DNA of 64,000 bases from Mycolicibacterium tokaiense (GCF_010725885.1 NZ_AP022600.1:3596001-3660000); one strand, 5' to 3'; numbered from the stretch's first letter, positions 1-9,342 are shown. Program-made: numbers and translations. The notes: generated by a model from the letters alone, not told the origin.

Positions 1-92
1 CGTTGGGCGCCGAGCTGTCCACGCGGGCGGGCCTGACCCCGCTGCGGCCGTGGCGGGAAGCGTTGACGCAGGCGCTGGCCACCGTCGGCTGA
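1..92 (+). CDS. rmlD: C-terminal end of dTDP-4-dehydrorhamnose reductase (partial)
   Basis: Only the last 29 codons are in the window, in the frame beginning at base 3 and ending with TGA at 90-92. They encode an Arg/Trp-containing tail (TPLRPWREALTQAL) that fits the C-terminus of RmlD, the last enzyme of dTDP-L-rhamnose synthesis. The call rests mostly on context: the next gene is the rhamnosyltransferase wbbL, and rmlD directly precedes wbbL in mycobacteria. Together they supply and use rhamnose for the arabinogalactan-peptidoglycan linker. The fragment is too short to identify from sequence alone. Confidence 0.65.
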   Translation, partial: LGAELSTRAGLTPLRPWREALTQALATVG

Positions 93-96
93 CCGC

Positions 97-102
97 TACC
101 CT
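97..102 (+). promoter_or_regulatory. -10 hexamer for leaderless wbbL transcription
   Basis: TACCCT fits the mycobacterial TANNNT -10 pattern and ends 7 nt before the GTG start at 110. That geometry puts the transcription start at or next to the start codon, so the mRNA would be leaderless. No Shine-Dalgarno is present before this GTG. Confidence 0.45.
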
Positions 103-109
103 CTACGCC

Positions 110-976
110 GTGAGTGACGAACTGCCGGTGGTGACAGTGACCTACTCACCGGGGCCACACCTGGAACGGTTCCTGTCGTCGCTGAGCCTGGCCACCGATC
201 GGCCGGTGACCGTGGTGCTGGCCGACAACGGCTCCACCGACGGTGCCCCGGAGAGCGCGGCGGAGCGGTTTCCCGGCACCCAGCTGCTGCGGACCGGTGA
301 GAACCTGGGATACGGACGCGCGGTCAACCGCGGAGTGGCATCGCTGGACTGTTCGGCCTCGGAATTCATCGTGGTGGCCAATCCCGATGTGGTGTGGGGA
401 CCGGGCAGCATCGACGCGCTGCTCGAGGCGATGAACCGCTGGCCGACGGCCGGCGCGGTGGGGCCGCTGATCCGCGATCCCGACGGGTCGGTGTACCCGT
501 CGGCACGGCACCTGCCCAGTCTCATCCGTGGTGGCATGCATGCCGTCGTCGGCCCGCTGTGGAAGAACAACCCGTGGACGAAGGCCTACCGCCAGGAGCG
601 CCAGGAGCCCAGCGAGCGGGCGGTGGGTTGGCTGTCCGGGTCCTGCCTGCTGATGCGCCGGGCGGCATTCGAGCAGATCGGCGGCTTCGACGAGCGCTAC
701 TTCATGTACATGGAGGACGTCGACCTCGGTGACCGGCTGGGCCGCGCCGGGTGGCTGAACGTCTATGTGCCCGATGCCGAGATCCTGCACGACAAGGGTC
801 ATTCCACGGGTCGAGATCCTGCCCGCAACCTCGCCGCGCACCACCGCAGCACCTATTTGTATCTGTCTGACCGGCATGCCGGCTGGCAACGGGCTCCGCT
901 GAGATGGGCCATGCGCGGCGCTTTGGCCGTACGATCTCACCTGGTGGTACGCGGTGCGCGGCGGCAGCGCGACTGA
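110..976 (+). CDS. wbbL: N-acetylglucosaminyl-diphospho-decaprenol L-rhamnosyltransferase
   Basis: Membrane-associated GT2-family glycosyltransferase of 288 aa. It adds rhamnose from dTDP-Rha to decaprenyl-PP-GlcNAc, making the linker unit that joins arabinogalactan to peptidoglycan. The GT-A fold is visible: an N-terminal VTYSPG strand, the nucleotide-binding ADNGSTDGAPE segment (residues about 40-50), a NPDVVW metal-site region near residue 88, and a C-terminal EDVDLGDRL acceptor/catalytic motif. An in-frame ATG at 50 lies inside rmlD; the GTG at 110 was chosen because the protein then starts like known WbbL (ending ...PVVTVTYSPG) and a -10 hexamer sits 7 nt upstream. It is followed closely by the GDP-mannose pyrophosphorylase gene, as in other mycobacteria. 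Confidence 0.93.
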   Translation: MSDELPVVTVTYSPGPHLERFLSSLSLATDRPVTVVLADNGSTDGAPESAAERFPGTQLLRTGENLGYGRAVNRGVASLDCSASEFIVVANPDVVWGPGSIDALLEAMNRWPTAGAVGPLIRDPDGSVYPSARHLPSLIRGGMHAVVGPLWKNNPWTKAYRQERQEPSERAVGWLSGSCLLMRRAAFEQIGGFDERYFMYMEDVDLGDRLGRAGWLNVYVPDAEILHDKGHSTGRDPARNLAAHHRSTYLYLSDRHAGWQRAPLRWAMRGALAVRSHLVVRGARRQRD

Positions 977-999
977 CACGAGGGGGAAGGGACAGCCGA

Positions 1000-2097
1000 A
1001 TGAGCGGGACTCTGGAAGTGGTTGATCCGTCGAAGGTCGACGCCGTGGTGCTGGTAGGTGGCAAAGGCACCCGCCTACGCCCACTCACGCTGGCGGCGCC
1101 CAAACCGATGTTGCCGACGGCGGGGCTGCCGTTCCTGACGCATCTGCTGTCGCGGATCGCCGAGGCGGGCATCGAACACGTGATCCTCGGCACCTCGTAC
1201 AAGGCCTCGGTGTTCGAAGCCGAGTTCGGCGACGGTTCCAAGCTCGGGTTGCAGATCGAGTACGTCTTCGAAGAGGAGGCGCTGGGCACCGGCGGCGGTA
1301 TCGCCAATGTCGCCCCGAAGCTGCGGCACGATCGCGCGGTCATCTTCAACGGCGATGTGCTCTCCGGCGCCGACCTGGGTGCTCTGCTCAACCACCACCA
1401 CGCCCACCAGGCCGACGTCACCCTGCACCTGGTGCGGGTGGGTGATCCCCGGGCCTTCGGCTGTGTGCCCACCGATGACAACCACCGGGTGGAGGCGTTC
1501 CTGGAGAAGACGCAGGACCCGCCGACCGACCAGATCAACGCCGGTTGTTACGTGTTCAACCGCGAGATCATCGACCGCATCCCCACCGGCCGTGAGGTGT
1601 CGGTGGAGCGCGAGGTGTTCCCGCAGCTGCTCTCCGACGGGGTGAAGGTGTGCGGCTACGTCGACGCCACCTACTGGCGGGACATGGGTACGCCGGAGGA
1701 CTTCGTGCGCGGTTCGGCCGACCTAGTGCGCGGACTGGCGCCCTCGCCGGCGCTGCACGGCCACCGCGGTGAGTCGCTGGTGCACGACGGGGCCTCGGTC
1801 GCGCCGGGCGCAGTGCTGATCGGCGGGACCGTGATCGGCCGGGGTGCCGAGATCGGGGCGGGCGTGCGGCTGGACGGCGCGGTGATCTTCGACGGTGTCC
1901 GGGTGGAAGCCGGGTGTGTGATCGAGCGGTCGATCGTCGGGCACGGCGCGCACATCGGCCCGCGGTCGCTGATCCGCGACGGAGTGATCGGTGATGGCGC
2001 CAGCATCGGGGCCCGGTGTGAGTTGCTGCGTGGCGCGCGGGTGTGGCCGGGTGTCGTCCTGCCCGACCACGGCATCCGCTATTCCAGCGATCTGTGA
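1000..2097 (+). CDS. manC: Mannose-1-phosphate guanylyltransferase (GDP-mannose pyrophosphorylase)
   Basis: A 365-aa nucleotidyltransferase that makes GDP-mannose from mannose-1-P and GTP, the donor for PIMs, lipomannan and glycoproteins. The N-terminal domain has the signature VGGKGTRLRPLT followed by KPMLP. The mid-domain has NGDVLSG, the metal-binding aspartate region. The C-terminal third is built of hexapeptide repeats (IGGTVIGRGAEIGAGV and similar), a left-handed beta-helix. The ATG at 1000 has a GA-rich ribosome site (gagggggaaggga) just upstream; a longer frame running back into wbbL is not supported. It corresponds to Rv3264c, called manB or manC in different sources. Its stop overlaps the end of the convergent Nudix gene by 19 bp. 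Confidence 0.92.
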   Translation: MSGTLEVVDPSKVDAVVLVGGKGTRLRPLTLAAPKPMLPTAGLPFLTHLLSRIAEAGIEHVILGTSYKASVFEAEFGDGSKLGLQIEYVFEEEALGTGGGIANVAPKLRHDRAVIFNGDVLSGADLGALLNHHHAHQADVTLHLVRVGDPRAFGCVPTDDNHRVEAFLEKTQDPPTDQINAGCYVFNREIIDRIPTGREVSVEREVFPQLLSDGVKVCGYVDATYWRDMGTPEDFVRGSADLVRGLAPSPALHGHRGESLVHDGASVAPGAVLIGGTVIGRGAEIGAGVRLDGAVIFDGVRVEAGCVIERSIVGHGAHIGPRSLIRDGVIGDGASIGARCELLRGARVWPGVVLPDHGIRYSSDL

Positions 2098-2624
2098 GCC
2101 ACGGCGGCGGCCACCAGCGCGTGTACCGCGTGGTCGGTGTCCGCGGGTAGGTCGTCGACCGGCCACCACCGCAGGTCCAGCGATTCGTCGCTGATGCGGA
2201 TCTGCGCGTGTGCCGGCGCGCTCGCGGCGAACTGCAGATCCAGGTGCCGGGTGGGCCGGCCCAGCGAACACGTCAGCGCGTGCACGTCGACGGCGGCCAG
2301 CCCGCCGAGCTGCAGGTCCGCGATGCCCGACTCCTCGGTGGCCTCCCGTAGTGCGGCCGCCCGGATGTGGTTGTCGCCGGGTTCGCAATGCCCGCCGAGT
2401 TGGACCCACCGGCCCAGCCGCGGGTGCAGCGTCAGCAACACCCGGGTGCCCTCTGCATCGAGCACCGCCACCGACGCCGTGATGTGGCCTGGCTCGCAGC
2501 TGCGCTGACAGGCATCCGGGCGCGCCAGGACGAATCCGAGCACCGCTTCCCGCAGGGCGTCCTGCTCGGGACCCGGTGCGGCCCAGTCGCGCAGCGTGTC
2601 GACGACGGAGTCGCGCAGCGTCAT
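2079..2624 (-). CDS. Nudix hydrolase family protein
   Basis: A 181-aa protein with a complete Nudix box at residues about 82-104: GGHCEPGDN, then REATEESGI, matching GX5EX7REUXEEXGU. It should hydrolyse a nucleoside diphosphate linked to another moiety; the substrate cannot be read from sequence. The ATG start overlaps the fbiB stop (ATGA), so it is translationally coupled as the third gene of fbiA-fbiB-nudix. Coupling hints at a nucleotide or cofactor housekeeping role beside F420 synthesis, which is an inference. M. tuberculosis has an unrelated gene (Rv3263) at this position, as recalled. Confidence 0.87.
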   Translation of the reverse strand: MTLRDSVVDTLRDWAAPGPEQDALREAVLGFVLARPDACQRSCEPGHITASVAVLDAEGTRVLLTLHPRLGRWVQLGGHCEPGDNHIRAAALREATEESGIADLQLGGLAAVDVHALTCSLGRPTRHLDLQFAASAPAHAQIRISDESLDLRWWPVDDLPADTDHAVHALVAAAVAHRSLE

Positions 2625-3958
2625 CGACGCACCAGCAAACCGTCCGCGACTGCCGGGTCCCGCGGGCCCTGCTGCTGGACCGGATAGCCGATGGCGATGG
2701 CGCCCATCGGGTTCCAATCCTCGGGCAGCTCCAGCTGGGCGCGTACCAGATCCGCGGCGAAGATGGTGGACCCGATCCAGCAGCTGCCCACCTCCCGTAC
2801 CGCCAGCGCCACCAGCAGGGCCTGGACGGCGGCGCCGGCGGCCACCGTGAACATGGTGCGTTCGGCGGCGGTGCGGGTGTCGTCAGGGTAGTGGTGCGCG
2901 CCGTCGGGCACCATGAACGGGATGACGACCTCGGGGGCGTCGTACAGTATCTGGCCGCGGGCCACCCTGCGCTCGACGGCGTCGGTGGGCCTGCCGTCGC
3001 GGGAAAGGTCTTCGCGCCAGCGTTGTTTCATCGCATCGAGCAGTGGCGTGCGGCTCTCGGGGGTGAGCCAGACGAAGCGCACCGGCCGCGTGTGATGGGG
3101 AGCGGGGGCGGTGAGCGCCTCGGCGACGGCCTCTTCGATGAGGGCATGGTCCACCGGCTGGTCGCTGAACTGGCGCACGGACCGCCGCAGCAGCTGCGCC
3201 TGTCTGCGGCCCAGGTCGATGGATTCCGCTGTGCCGAGCCAGAACAGGTCGTCTTCGCCGGGGCGCAGCAGATCCCGGCCCGTGGAACCGTCGTCGCGCA
3301 GGTGCAGTCCGCGCACCACCGCCACCGGAATTCCGGTCAGCTTTCCCTTCACCAGGTCGGCGGCCGCGGCGATCTCGTCGGCCACCGCCACCTCGGTGAC
3401 CACCAACTCATTGCCGTGCCGGTCGACTGCCCCGGCGTAGCCGTGCAACACCGGCAGGCCCGCGGCGCCGATGGCCTGGTCGATCTGGCCGCTGCGCCAG
3501 GCGCGTCCCATGGTGTCGGTGATGACCACGGCGATCTCGACACCGAGCCGCTCCGCCAGCCCGGTGCGCAGCGCAGCTGCGCTACCGTCGGGATCCACCG
3601 GCAACAGCGCCAATTCGGTGGTCCCGATGTTGGAACCGTCGACCCCGGCGGCCGCCTGGATCAGGCCGATGGCGTTCTCGGTGATCAGGGTACGGCCCTT
3701 GCGGGCCAGCACCCGCACGGCCTCCTCGTCGATCAGTTTGCGCCGCAGGGTATCTCGTTCCTCGGGATCGGCGGGCGCAGCGACGATGCGGCCCTCGCAC
3801 TTCGACAGCACCTTGCTGGTCACCACCAGCACGTCGCCGTCACGCAACCACGGCGCGGCGTCGGCCAGCACGCCTGTGAGGTCGTCGCCGGGGCGGAATT
3901 CCGGAAGGCCTGTGACGGGCAGGATCTCGATGGCCGCGGCCGCGCCGTGTTCGGTCAC
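2621..3958 (-). CDS. fbiB: F420:gamma-glutamyl ligase / nitroreductase-like dehydro-F420 reductase
   Basis: A 445-aa bifunctional F420 enzyme. Residues about 1-245 are the CofE-type ligase domain that adds glutamates to F420-0 (motifs [32 protein letters not shown]). Residues about 250-445 are a nitroreductase-like FMN domain ([24 protein letters not shown]), which in mycobacteria reduces the dehydro-F420 intermediate. Length is close to the M. tuberculosis protein. The GTG at 3958 overlaps the fbiA stop (GTGA), giving coupling. The same open frame continues to about 4696 inside fbiA, but that extension is antiparallel filler with no family match. Confidence 0.95.
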   Translation of the reverse strand: MTEHGAAAAIEILPVTGLPEFRPGDDLTGVLADAAPWLRDGDVLVVTSKVLSKCEGRIVAAPADPEERDTLRRKLIDEEAVRVLARKGRTLITENAIGLIQAAAGVDGSNIGTTELALLPVDPDGSAAALRTGLAERLGVEIAVVITDTMGRAWRSGQIDQAIGAAGLPVLHGYAGAVDRHGNELVVTEVAVADEIAAAADLVKGKLTGIPVAVVRGLHLRDDGSTGRDLLRPGEDDLFWLGTAESIDLGRRQAQLLRRSVRQFSDQPVDHALIEEAVAEALTAPAPHHTRPVRFVWLTPESRTPLLDAMKQRWREDLSRDGRPTDAVERRVARGQILYDAPEVVIPFMVPDGAHHYPDDTRTAAERTMFTVAAGAAVQALLVALAVREVGSCWIGSTIFAADLVRAQLELPEDWNPMGAIAIGYPVQQQGPRDPAVADGLLVRR

Positions 3959-4950
3959 AGCTGCACCCCCGCCAGTTCCGCACCGGCGCGCACCATCTGT
4001 GCGGTGGCCTCCGGAGAGGTCATCAGCAGGGGGACCGACCGCACTGCCACCCCGTCGATGTCGGCGCTGTCCTGCTCGGAGATCAGCCACGCGTCCAGGA
4101 TGCCGGTGCCGGAACGGGCGCCGTGATAGCGCCCGACCGCCTCGGAGGTGGACTCCACCCCGATGACGGTCAGGCACTCGTCGGCCATGCCGCGCAACGG
4201 TTTCCCGCCGATGATGGGGGAGTAGCCGACCACCGGCGCCGCGGTGGAACGCAGCGCACCGCGGACGCCGGGGATGGCCAGGATGGACCCGATGCTCACC
4301 ACCGGATTCGACGGTGCCAGGAACACGATGTCGGCCTCGGCTATGGCGTCGGCCACATCGGGGGTCGCGGTTGCTTTTTCGGCACCCACGTAGGCGAAGC
4401 TGTGCGTCGTCACCTTGGCCCGGTACCGCACCCACCACTCCTGGAAGTGAATGGCCCGGCGCTCGCCGGTGTCGGGATCGGTGATGACGACGTGGGTCTC
4501 GCTGCGGTCGTCGCTGGCGGGCAGCAGCCGGGCGCCGGGCCGCCAGCGCGCACAGAGGGCCTCGGTGACCTGAGTCAGCGGGTACCCGGCCCGCAGCATC
4601 TGGCTGCGCACCAGATGGGTGGCCAGATCGCGATCGCCGAGCCCGAACCAGTCCGGTTGCACGCCGTAGGCGGCGAGTTCTTCCTTGGCGTGCCACGTTT
4701 CGTTGCGGTGACCCCAGCCGCGTTCGGGGTCGATGCCGCCACCGAGGGTGTACATGCAGGTGTCGAGGTCCGGGCAGATGCGTACCCCGTGCATCCAGGC
4801 GTCGTCGCCGACGTTGACGACAGCCGTCAACTCGTGCTCTACCTCAGCTTGACCCTCAGGGGCCGCGAACTGGCCGAGCCCCAGCAATTTCTGAACGCCC
4901 AGCAGGAATCTCGCGCCGCCGACGCCGCCGACCAAAACGGTGACCTTCAC
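3955..4950 (-). CDS. fbiA: F420 biosynthesis phospho(enolpyruvyl/lactyl) transferase FbiA
   Basis: A 331-aa CofD-family enzyme that transfers the phospholactyl or phosphoenolpyruvyl group to Fo, forming (dehydro)F420-0. Key features are the N-terminal [16 protein letters not shown] loop, [21 protein letters not shown], and [11 protein letters not shown] in the Rossmann-like core. The GTG at 4950 gives exactly the length recalled for M. tuberculosis FbiA and an MKVTVL-type start. A second in-frame GTG at 4962 would add four residues; neither has a clear Shine-Dalgarno. It heads the fbiA-fbiB-nudix operon, divergent from whiB2. Confidence 0.94.
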   Translation of the reverse strand: MKVTVLVGGVGGARFLLGVQKLLGLGQFAAPEGQAEVEHELTAVVNVGDDAWMHGVRICPDLDTCMYTLGGGIDPERGWGHRNETWHAKEELAAYGVQPDWFGLGDRDLATHLVRSQMLRAGYPLTQVTEALCARWRPGARLLPASDDRSETHVVITDPDTGERRAIHFQEWWVRYRAKVTTHSFAYVGAEKATATPDVADAIAEADIVFLAPSNPVVSIGSILAIPGVRGALRSTAAPVVGYSPIIGGKPLRGMADECLTVIGVESTSEAVGRYHGARSGTGILDAWLISEQDSADIDGVAVRSVPLLMTSPEATAQMVRAGAELAGVQL

Positions 4951-5070
4951 AACGAACGACACTAGGCGTTGTTGCGGGTCGGGGTCTCAGCACGGTCACG
5001 GTGACGACACGCCCATGCACCGACTCGCGGAAATGTCGGTCTCGAATGGTATGAAATTCCGTTCTACGGC

Positions 5071-5099
5071 TTGACCTCACCAGCTAACCCGTGTCTAAT
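5071..5099 (+). promoter_or_regulatory. Candidate SigA-type promoter of whiB2
   Basis: TTGACC (5071-5076), 17-nt spacer, then TCTAAT (5094-5099), preceded by TG. It is the best promoter-like sequence in the fbiA-whiB2 divergent gap (4951-5241). It would give a leader of about 135 nt. Nothing else was recognised in this gap; the fbiA-side promoter was not identified. Confidence 0.5.
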
Positions 5100-5241
5100 C
5101 ACATCAGTGTCATTTCCCGGTTGGCCGGCCGGTTCCGGTGTCGCAGACCGAGATTCGATCACCTGTTCGAATAGCATGGCTGCGTATCAATAGTGGGCGA
5201 CATTCCTGGATCGACTAGCAGAACTGTGAGGAGGCGGAAAC

Positions 5242-5604
5242 ATGTCCTATCAGCACCTGATCGGAGCTATGGGCAGTATCCCGCGCACCAGTACGGAACC
5301 GGCAACAGAGGGGGAGAGCGAGCTGGGAGGGCGGCCGCATCTGAGCCTCGTGCCCGATCGGTTCGAGTCCGAACTCGAGCCTGCCGACGACCAGTGGCAG
5401 GAACGTGCCCTGTGCGCGCAAACCGACCCGGAGGCGTTCTTCCCCGAGAAGGGTGGGTCCACCCGGGAGGCCAAGCGCATCTGCCTGGGCTGTGATGTGA
5501 AGAACGAATGCCTCGAGTACGCCCTGGCCAACGACGAGCGGTTCGGGATCTGGGGCGGTCTGTCCGAGCGTGAACGACGCCGCATCAAGCGCGGCATCAT
5601 CTAG
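5242..5604 (+). CDS. whiB2: WhiB-family iron-sulfur transcription factor WhiB2 (WhmD)
   Basis: A 120-aa WhiB protein controlling septation and cell division, essential in M. smegmatis (as WhmD). The Wbl domain occupies the C-terminal half: four cysteines (ALCAQT, then ICLGC, then NEC) that ligate a [4Fe-4S] cluster, the GIWGG turn, and a basic tail ERRRIKRGII for DNA or sigma contact. The N-terminal 45 residues are a low-complexity acidic extension as in WhmD. A strong GAGGAGG lies 7-8 nt before the ATG. It converges with the Rv3259-like gene 16 bp downstream. Confidence 0.95.
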   Translation: MSYQHLIGAMGSIPRTSTEPATEGESELGGRPHLSLVPDRFESELEPADDQWQERALCAQTDPEAFFPEKGGSTREAKRICLGCDVKNECLEYALANDERFGIWGGLSERERRRIKRGII

Positions 5605-5620
5605 CCGGACCCACCGGTCC

Positions 5621-6112
5621 TCACTCGTCGTCGAGCGTGGGGTCGATCACCGAGGGCTCCACGCCCAGGTAGGTGGCCACCTGCGCCACCAGAATGTCGT
5701 GAAGTAACTCAGTCAGTTCTCCGGTGTCCTTCGCCCGCCGTTCGATGGGCTTGCGAAACAGCACTATTCGCGCCCGGGTGTTTTGTCCCCGGACGTCCAC
5801 CCCTGCGGGTATGAGTCTGGCCAACGCCACCGGCCCGTCCGCGACCACCTCCGGCGGGAACTGCACGTTTTCCGGATCCCGCGCCGCGATCCGCGGAATC
5901 TCGTCCACGGCCACGTCCAGCGCAGTCACCCGGTCGGTGAACCGGCGTTCGATCGGTTCGTAGGCCTCCAGTACCGCCATGTCGAAGCGCTCTGCCCGGC
6001 TGCGCCATCCCGGCACATCGGGCGGCAGCAGCGGTCCCCGGATGTTGCGACCGTGGCGGGTGGACCAACGCCCCCCCGATGGTCGGTGCCGTGAGCTGCC
6101 GGAGTCTGCCAC
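5621..6112 (-). CDS. Metallopeptidase-family (Zincin-like) protein, Rv3259-type, active site degenerate
   Basis: A 163-aa conserved mycobacterial protein very like Rv3259, including the segments RGPLLPPDVPGWRSRAERFD and LARLIPAGVDV. It belongs to a family named after an HExGH zinc-protease motif. Here the equivalent segment reads ELLHDILVAQVATYLG, so the second ligand histidine and catalytic glutamate are missing and proteolysis is unlikely. The GTG at 6112 was chosen over the upstream ATG at 6136. It matches the family start (VADSxxS), and a TACGAT hexamer lies 6 nt upstream, consistent with leaderless transcription. Function unknown. Confidence 0.8.
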   Translation of the reverse strand: MADSGSSRHRPSGGRWSTRHGRNIRGPLLPPDVPGWRSRAERFDMAVLEAYEPIERRFTDRVTALDVAVDEIPRIAARDPENVQFPPEVVADGPVALARLIPAGVDVRGQNTRARIVLFRKPIERRAKDTGELTELLHDILVAQVATYLGVEPSVIDPTLDDE

Positions 6113-6207
6113 CGGCCGATCGTAACGGTCCGGCATACCCAGGTAACGGTTCAGTAGTGGCAGCCCCGGGTGCGCGTGTCCGCCCCAGCCCGGGCGTGCC
6201 CGCGCGA

Positions 6208-6213
6208 TAGCCT
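6208..6213 (+). promoter_or_regulatory. -10 hexamer for leaderless DUF3499 gene
   Basis: TAGCCT, then 7 nt, then the GTG at 6221. The arrangement is the same as at wbbL and the DUF6912 gene, and there is no Shine-Dalgarno. Confidence 0.45.
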
Positions 6214-6220
6214 CACGGGC

Positions 6221-6652
6221 GTGAATGTTCCCCGTCGCTGCTGCAGGCCTGGGTGCCCTCACTACGCCGTGGCGACGCTGACGTTCGTGTACTCGGACTC
6301 GACGGCAGTGGTGGGCCCGCTCGCCACGGTTCGTGAGCCGCACTCATGGGATCTGTGCGTGACGCATGCCGGGCGGATCACCGCGCCCCGCGGCTGGGAG
6401 TTGGTACGCCACGCCGGACCCCTGCCGTCGCACCCCGACGAGGATGATCTGTCGGCTCTGGCCGACGCCGTTCGGGAAGGCCGCGGCGGTGTGCCGACGG
6501 GCCCACCCATGCACGGCTTCTCCGACCCAGGTCCTCATCCCGGGGCGGCCGCCGCCCCGGCGAGCAGTGTGCTGGCGTCGGCGGGCCAGCGTCCGGCCGG
6601 CGCCGGACGCAGGCGGGGTCACCTGCGTGTGCTGCCGGATCCTTCCGACTGA
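6221..6652 (+). CDS. DUF3499 family protein (Rv3258c-like)
   Basis: A 143-aa actinobacterial conserved protein. The N-terminus carries cysteines in RCCRPGCPHYAV and later DLCVTHAGR, a spacing that suggests a small zinc-binding fold shared by the family. The C-terminal 60 residues are Pro/Gly/Ala-rich and probably disordered. Position between whiB2 and manB is conserved in mycobacteria. The GTG at 6221 is preceded by a -10 hexamer. No biochemical role is known to me. Confidence 0.8.
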   Translation: MNVPRRCCRPGCPHYAVATLTFVYSDSTAVVGPLATVREPHSWDLCVTHAGRITAPRGWELVRHAGPLPSHPDEDDLSALADAVREGRGGVPTGPPMHGFSDPGPHPGAAAAPASSVLASAGQRPAGAGRRRGHLRVLPDPSD

Positions 6653-6808
6653 GTTCTGGATTCATCTCGCGTCAGGGTTCGCCGGACCGGGTTCAGCCAC
6701 GCGGAGCCAGCGCCGCGGACCGGAGTTGGCCACTAAATCGCGGGCCTGTTACGGCTAGGCTGGTACCGGCAACCACGTCACACCCACGCAGTAGTCAGGA
6801 GTCCGGAC

Positions 6809-8191
6809 ATGTCTCGATCCGCTGATGCGGTTGCCCGTGTGATCAAGGCATACGACGTCCGCGGTCTGGTGGGCTCCGAGATCGACGAGCAGTTCGTCGG
6901 TGAGGTCGGCGCAGCCTTTGCGCGGCTGGTGCGCGCGGACAGCACCCGCGTGGTGATCGGGCACGACATGAGGGAGAGCTCGCCGGCGCTGGCGGCGGCG
7001 TTCGCCTCCGGTGTCACCGGCCAGGGACTCGACGTCGTCCGGATCGGACTGGCCTCCACCGACCAGCTCTACTTTGCCTCGGGATTGCTGGACTGCCCGG
7101 GCGCCATGTTCACCGCCAGCCACAACCCCGCCGCCTACAACGGCATCAAACTCTGCCGAGCCGGCGCCAAGCCGGTGGGTCGGGATACGGGTCTGGCGAC
7201 CATCAGCGACGAGGTGGTGGCCGGTGTCCCGGCCTTCGACGGCCCAGCCGGCTCGGTGACCGACCAGGACGTGCTGGCCGACTACGGGACTTTTCTGCGG
7301 AGTCTGGTCGATGTGAGTGCATTGCGCCCGTTGCGTGTCGCCGTTGATGCCGGCAACGGGATGGCCGGGCACACCGCCCCCGAGGTACTGGGTCAGATCG
7401 GTTCTCTGACAGTGCTTCCGTTGTACTTCGAGCTGGACGGCTCATTCCCCAATCACGAAGCCAATCCGCTGGACCCGGCGAACCTGGTGGACCTGCAACG
7501 GTTCGTCATCGAGTCGAACGCCGACATCGGGCTGGCCTTCGACGGCGACGCCGACCGGTGCTTCGTCGTCGACGAACGCGGACAGGCGGTTTCACCGTCC
7601 TCGGTGACCGCGCTGGTGGCGGCCCGCGAGCTCGGTCGCGAGATCGGTGCCACGGTCATCCACAATCTGATCACCTCGCGGGCCGTCCCGGAATTGGTGA
7701 TCGAGCGCGGCGGCACCCCGGTGCGCTCCCGGGTCGGGCATTCCTACATCAAGGCGCTGATGGCCGAGACCGGGGCGATCTTCGGCGGCGAACACTCGGC
7801 CCACTACTACTTCCGCGACTTCTGGGGTGCCGACTCGGGAATGCTTGCCGCGCTGCATGTCCTGTCCGCTCTCGGCGGACAGGACCGCCCGCTGTCGGAC
7901 CTCGCGGCCGACTACCAGCGCTATGAGGCCTCCGGGGAGATCAACTTCACCGTCCACGACGCCCCGGCGTGTGTGGAGCGGGTCCTGGCGATGTTCGGCA
8001 CCGGCATCCAGTCCATCGACCACCTGGACGGTGTCACGGTGGATCTGGGCGAGGGCAGCTGGTTCAACCTGCGCACCTCCAACACCGAACCGCTGCTGCG
8101 GCTCAACGTCGAAGCCCGCACCTCGGACGAGGTGGCGGGCATTGTCGGCAAGATAGCCACCGAGATCGAAGCGGCCCAGGCGGCACCATGA
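6809..8191 (+). CDS. manB: Phosphomannomutase/phosphoglucomutase
   Basis: A 460-aa alpha-D-phosphohexomutase (Rv3257c-like) that interconverts mannose-6-P and mannose-1-P, feeding ManC for GDP-mannose and PIM/LAM synthesis. Domains in order: residues about 1-155 with the phosphoserine loop TASHNP (Ser about 104), the metal-binding DGDADR near residue 245, the sugar-recognition GEHSAHYYF near 325, and the phosphate-binding SNTEPLLR near 430. A ribosome site (caggag) precedes the ATG. It opens a tightly coupled operon with the next two genes. Confidence 0.95.
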   Translation: MSRSADAVARVIKAYDVRGLVGSEIDEQFVGEVGAAFARLVRADSTRVVIGHDMRESSPALAAAFASGVTGQGLDVVRIGLASTDQLYFASGLLDCPGAMFTASHNPAAYNGIKLCRAGAKPVGRDTGLATISDEVVAGVPAFDGPAGSVTDQDVLADYGTFLRSLVDVSALRPLRVAVDAGNGMAGHTAPEVLGQIGSLTVLPLYFELDGSFPNHEANPLDPANLVDLQRFVIESNADIGLAFDGDADRCFVVDERGQAVSPSSVTALVAARELGREIGATVIHNLITSRAVPELVIERGGTPVRSRVGHSYIKALMAETGAIFGGEHSAHYYFRDFWGADSGMLAALHVLSALGGQDRPLSDLAADYQRYEASGEINFTVHDAPACVERVLAMFGTGIQSIDHLDGVTVDLGEGSWFNLRTSNTEPLLRLNVEARTSDEVAGIVGKIATEIEAAQAAP

Positions 8192-9327
8192 GCGCCACCC
8201 GCGCCTCCATCGACCTCGACGACACCGACGGATTGATCGGCGCCGACCGCGAGGGTCTGCTGCGGGGCGCGTCGACGTCGGGAGCGCAGGTCCGAGCGGT
8301 CGCAGCCGCGGTGGACGAGGGCGCGCTGGAATCCGTGCGTACCGGGCAACGGCCCCGTTCGGTGATCTGGGTGGCCGGGCGCGGTGCCGCCGAATCCGCC
8401 GGCGCCATCCTGACGGCGGTGGTCGCCGGTGGCGCCGCCCAACCCATCGTCACCGCCGCCGAGGTTCCCCCGTGGATCGGGCCGCTGGACGTCCTGGTGG
8501 TGGCCGGCGACGATCCGGCCGACCCGGTCCTGGTGTCGGCCGCGGCCACCGGAGCGCGTCGGGGCGCCAGGGTGGTGATCGCCGCCCCCTATGCCGGGCC
8601 GCTGCGCGACGCCACCGCCGGCCGCGTCGCCGTCCTGGAGCCGCGGATGTGGGTGCGCGACGAGTTCGGGTTGTGCCGTTATCTGGCCGTGGGGCTGGCG
8701 GTGCTGCAGGCGGTCGAGACAGGAGCCACCGCCGTGCAGGCGGACCTGGCGTTGTTGGCCGATGAACTCGACGCCGAAGCCCTGCGCAACAGCGCCGGAC
8801 GGGAAATCTTCACCAACCCGGCCAAGTCGCTCGCCGAGCGGATGGCCGGCCGCGGGGTGGTGCTCGCCGGTGACAACACCGCCACACTGGCCCTGGCCCG
8901 GCATCTGTCGACCGTGCTGCTGCGCGTGGCCCACCAGGCCGTCGCCGCCGCCGGGCTGGCCGATGCGGTGGTGGCGTTGCGCGACGGAATGGGAGCCGAG
9001 AGTCGCGGCGCAGGAAGCGATTTCGATTCGCTGTTCCATGATGAAGAGCTCGACGGTCCGCTGCCGCAGCGGCCCAGGGTGCTGGCTTTCACGCTGGCCA
9101 CCGAACGGCCGGTGGTCAGCGCGCGGGTGGCCGGGGTCAGCGACGTGGATCTCGTGGGTACCGAGGACGTGCCGGATGAGGGACTGGGCGCAGAACGCCC
9201 CGAATCGGACCGGTGGCTCACACCGGCCGTTGTTCCCGCGGAGGCCGGACGCCCGGAGCAGCAGCTGGCGGTCCTGGCAGTCCGAGTGGAGATGGCGGCG
9301 GTGTACATGAGACTCATGCGCGGGTGA
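8188..9327 (+). CDS. TobH/SIS-like sugar-phosphate isomerase family protein (Rv3256c-like)
   Basis: A 379-aa protein that always sits between manB and manA in mycobacteria. The ATG overlaps the manB stop (ATGA). Residues about 40-160 look like a SIS-type nucleotide/sugar fold (VIWVAGRGAAESAG). A second SIS-like half includes GRGVVLAGDNT near residue 225. Related proteins are annotated as bifunctional phosphoglucose/phosphomannose isomerase-like, but catalytic histidine and glutamate residues are not evident. A role assisting mannose-phosphate interconversion is inferred from the operon only. Confidence 0.75.
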   Translation: MSATRASIDLDDTDGLIGADREGLLRGASTSGAQVRAVAAAVDEGALESVRTGQRPRSVIWVAGRGAAESAGAILTAVVAGGAAQPIVTAAEVPPWIGPLDVLVVAGDDPADPVLVSAAATGARRGARVVIAAPYAGPLRDATAGRVAVLEPRMWVRDEFGLCRYLAVGLAVLQAVETGATAVQADLALLADELDAEALRNSAGREIFTNPAKSLAERMAGRGVVLAGDNTATLALARHLSTVLLRVAHQAVAAAGLADAVVALRDGMGAESRGAGSDFDSLFHDEELDGPLPQRPRVLAFTLATERPVVSARVAGVSDVDLVGTEDVPDEGLGAERPESDRWLTPAVVPAEAGRPEQQLAVLAVRVEMAAVYMRLMRG

Positions 9328-9342
9328 CAGGGGAGGCACAAC

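Noticed and set aside
3959..4696. Upstream extension of the fbiB frame
   Set aside because: It lies within fbiA in another frame; the GTG at 3958 coupled to the fbiA stop gives the family length.
5607..5620. Small hairpin GGACC-CACC-GGTCC between whiB2 and the Rv3259-like gene
   Set aside because: Only 5 bp of stem and no T-run; too weak to call a terminator.
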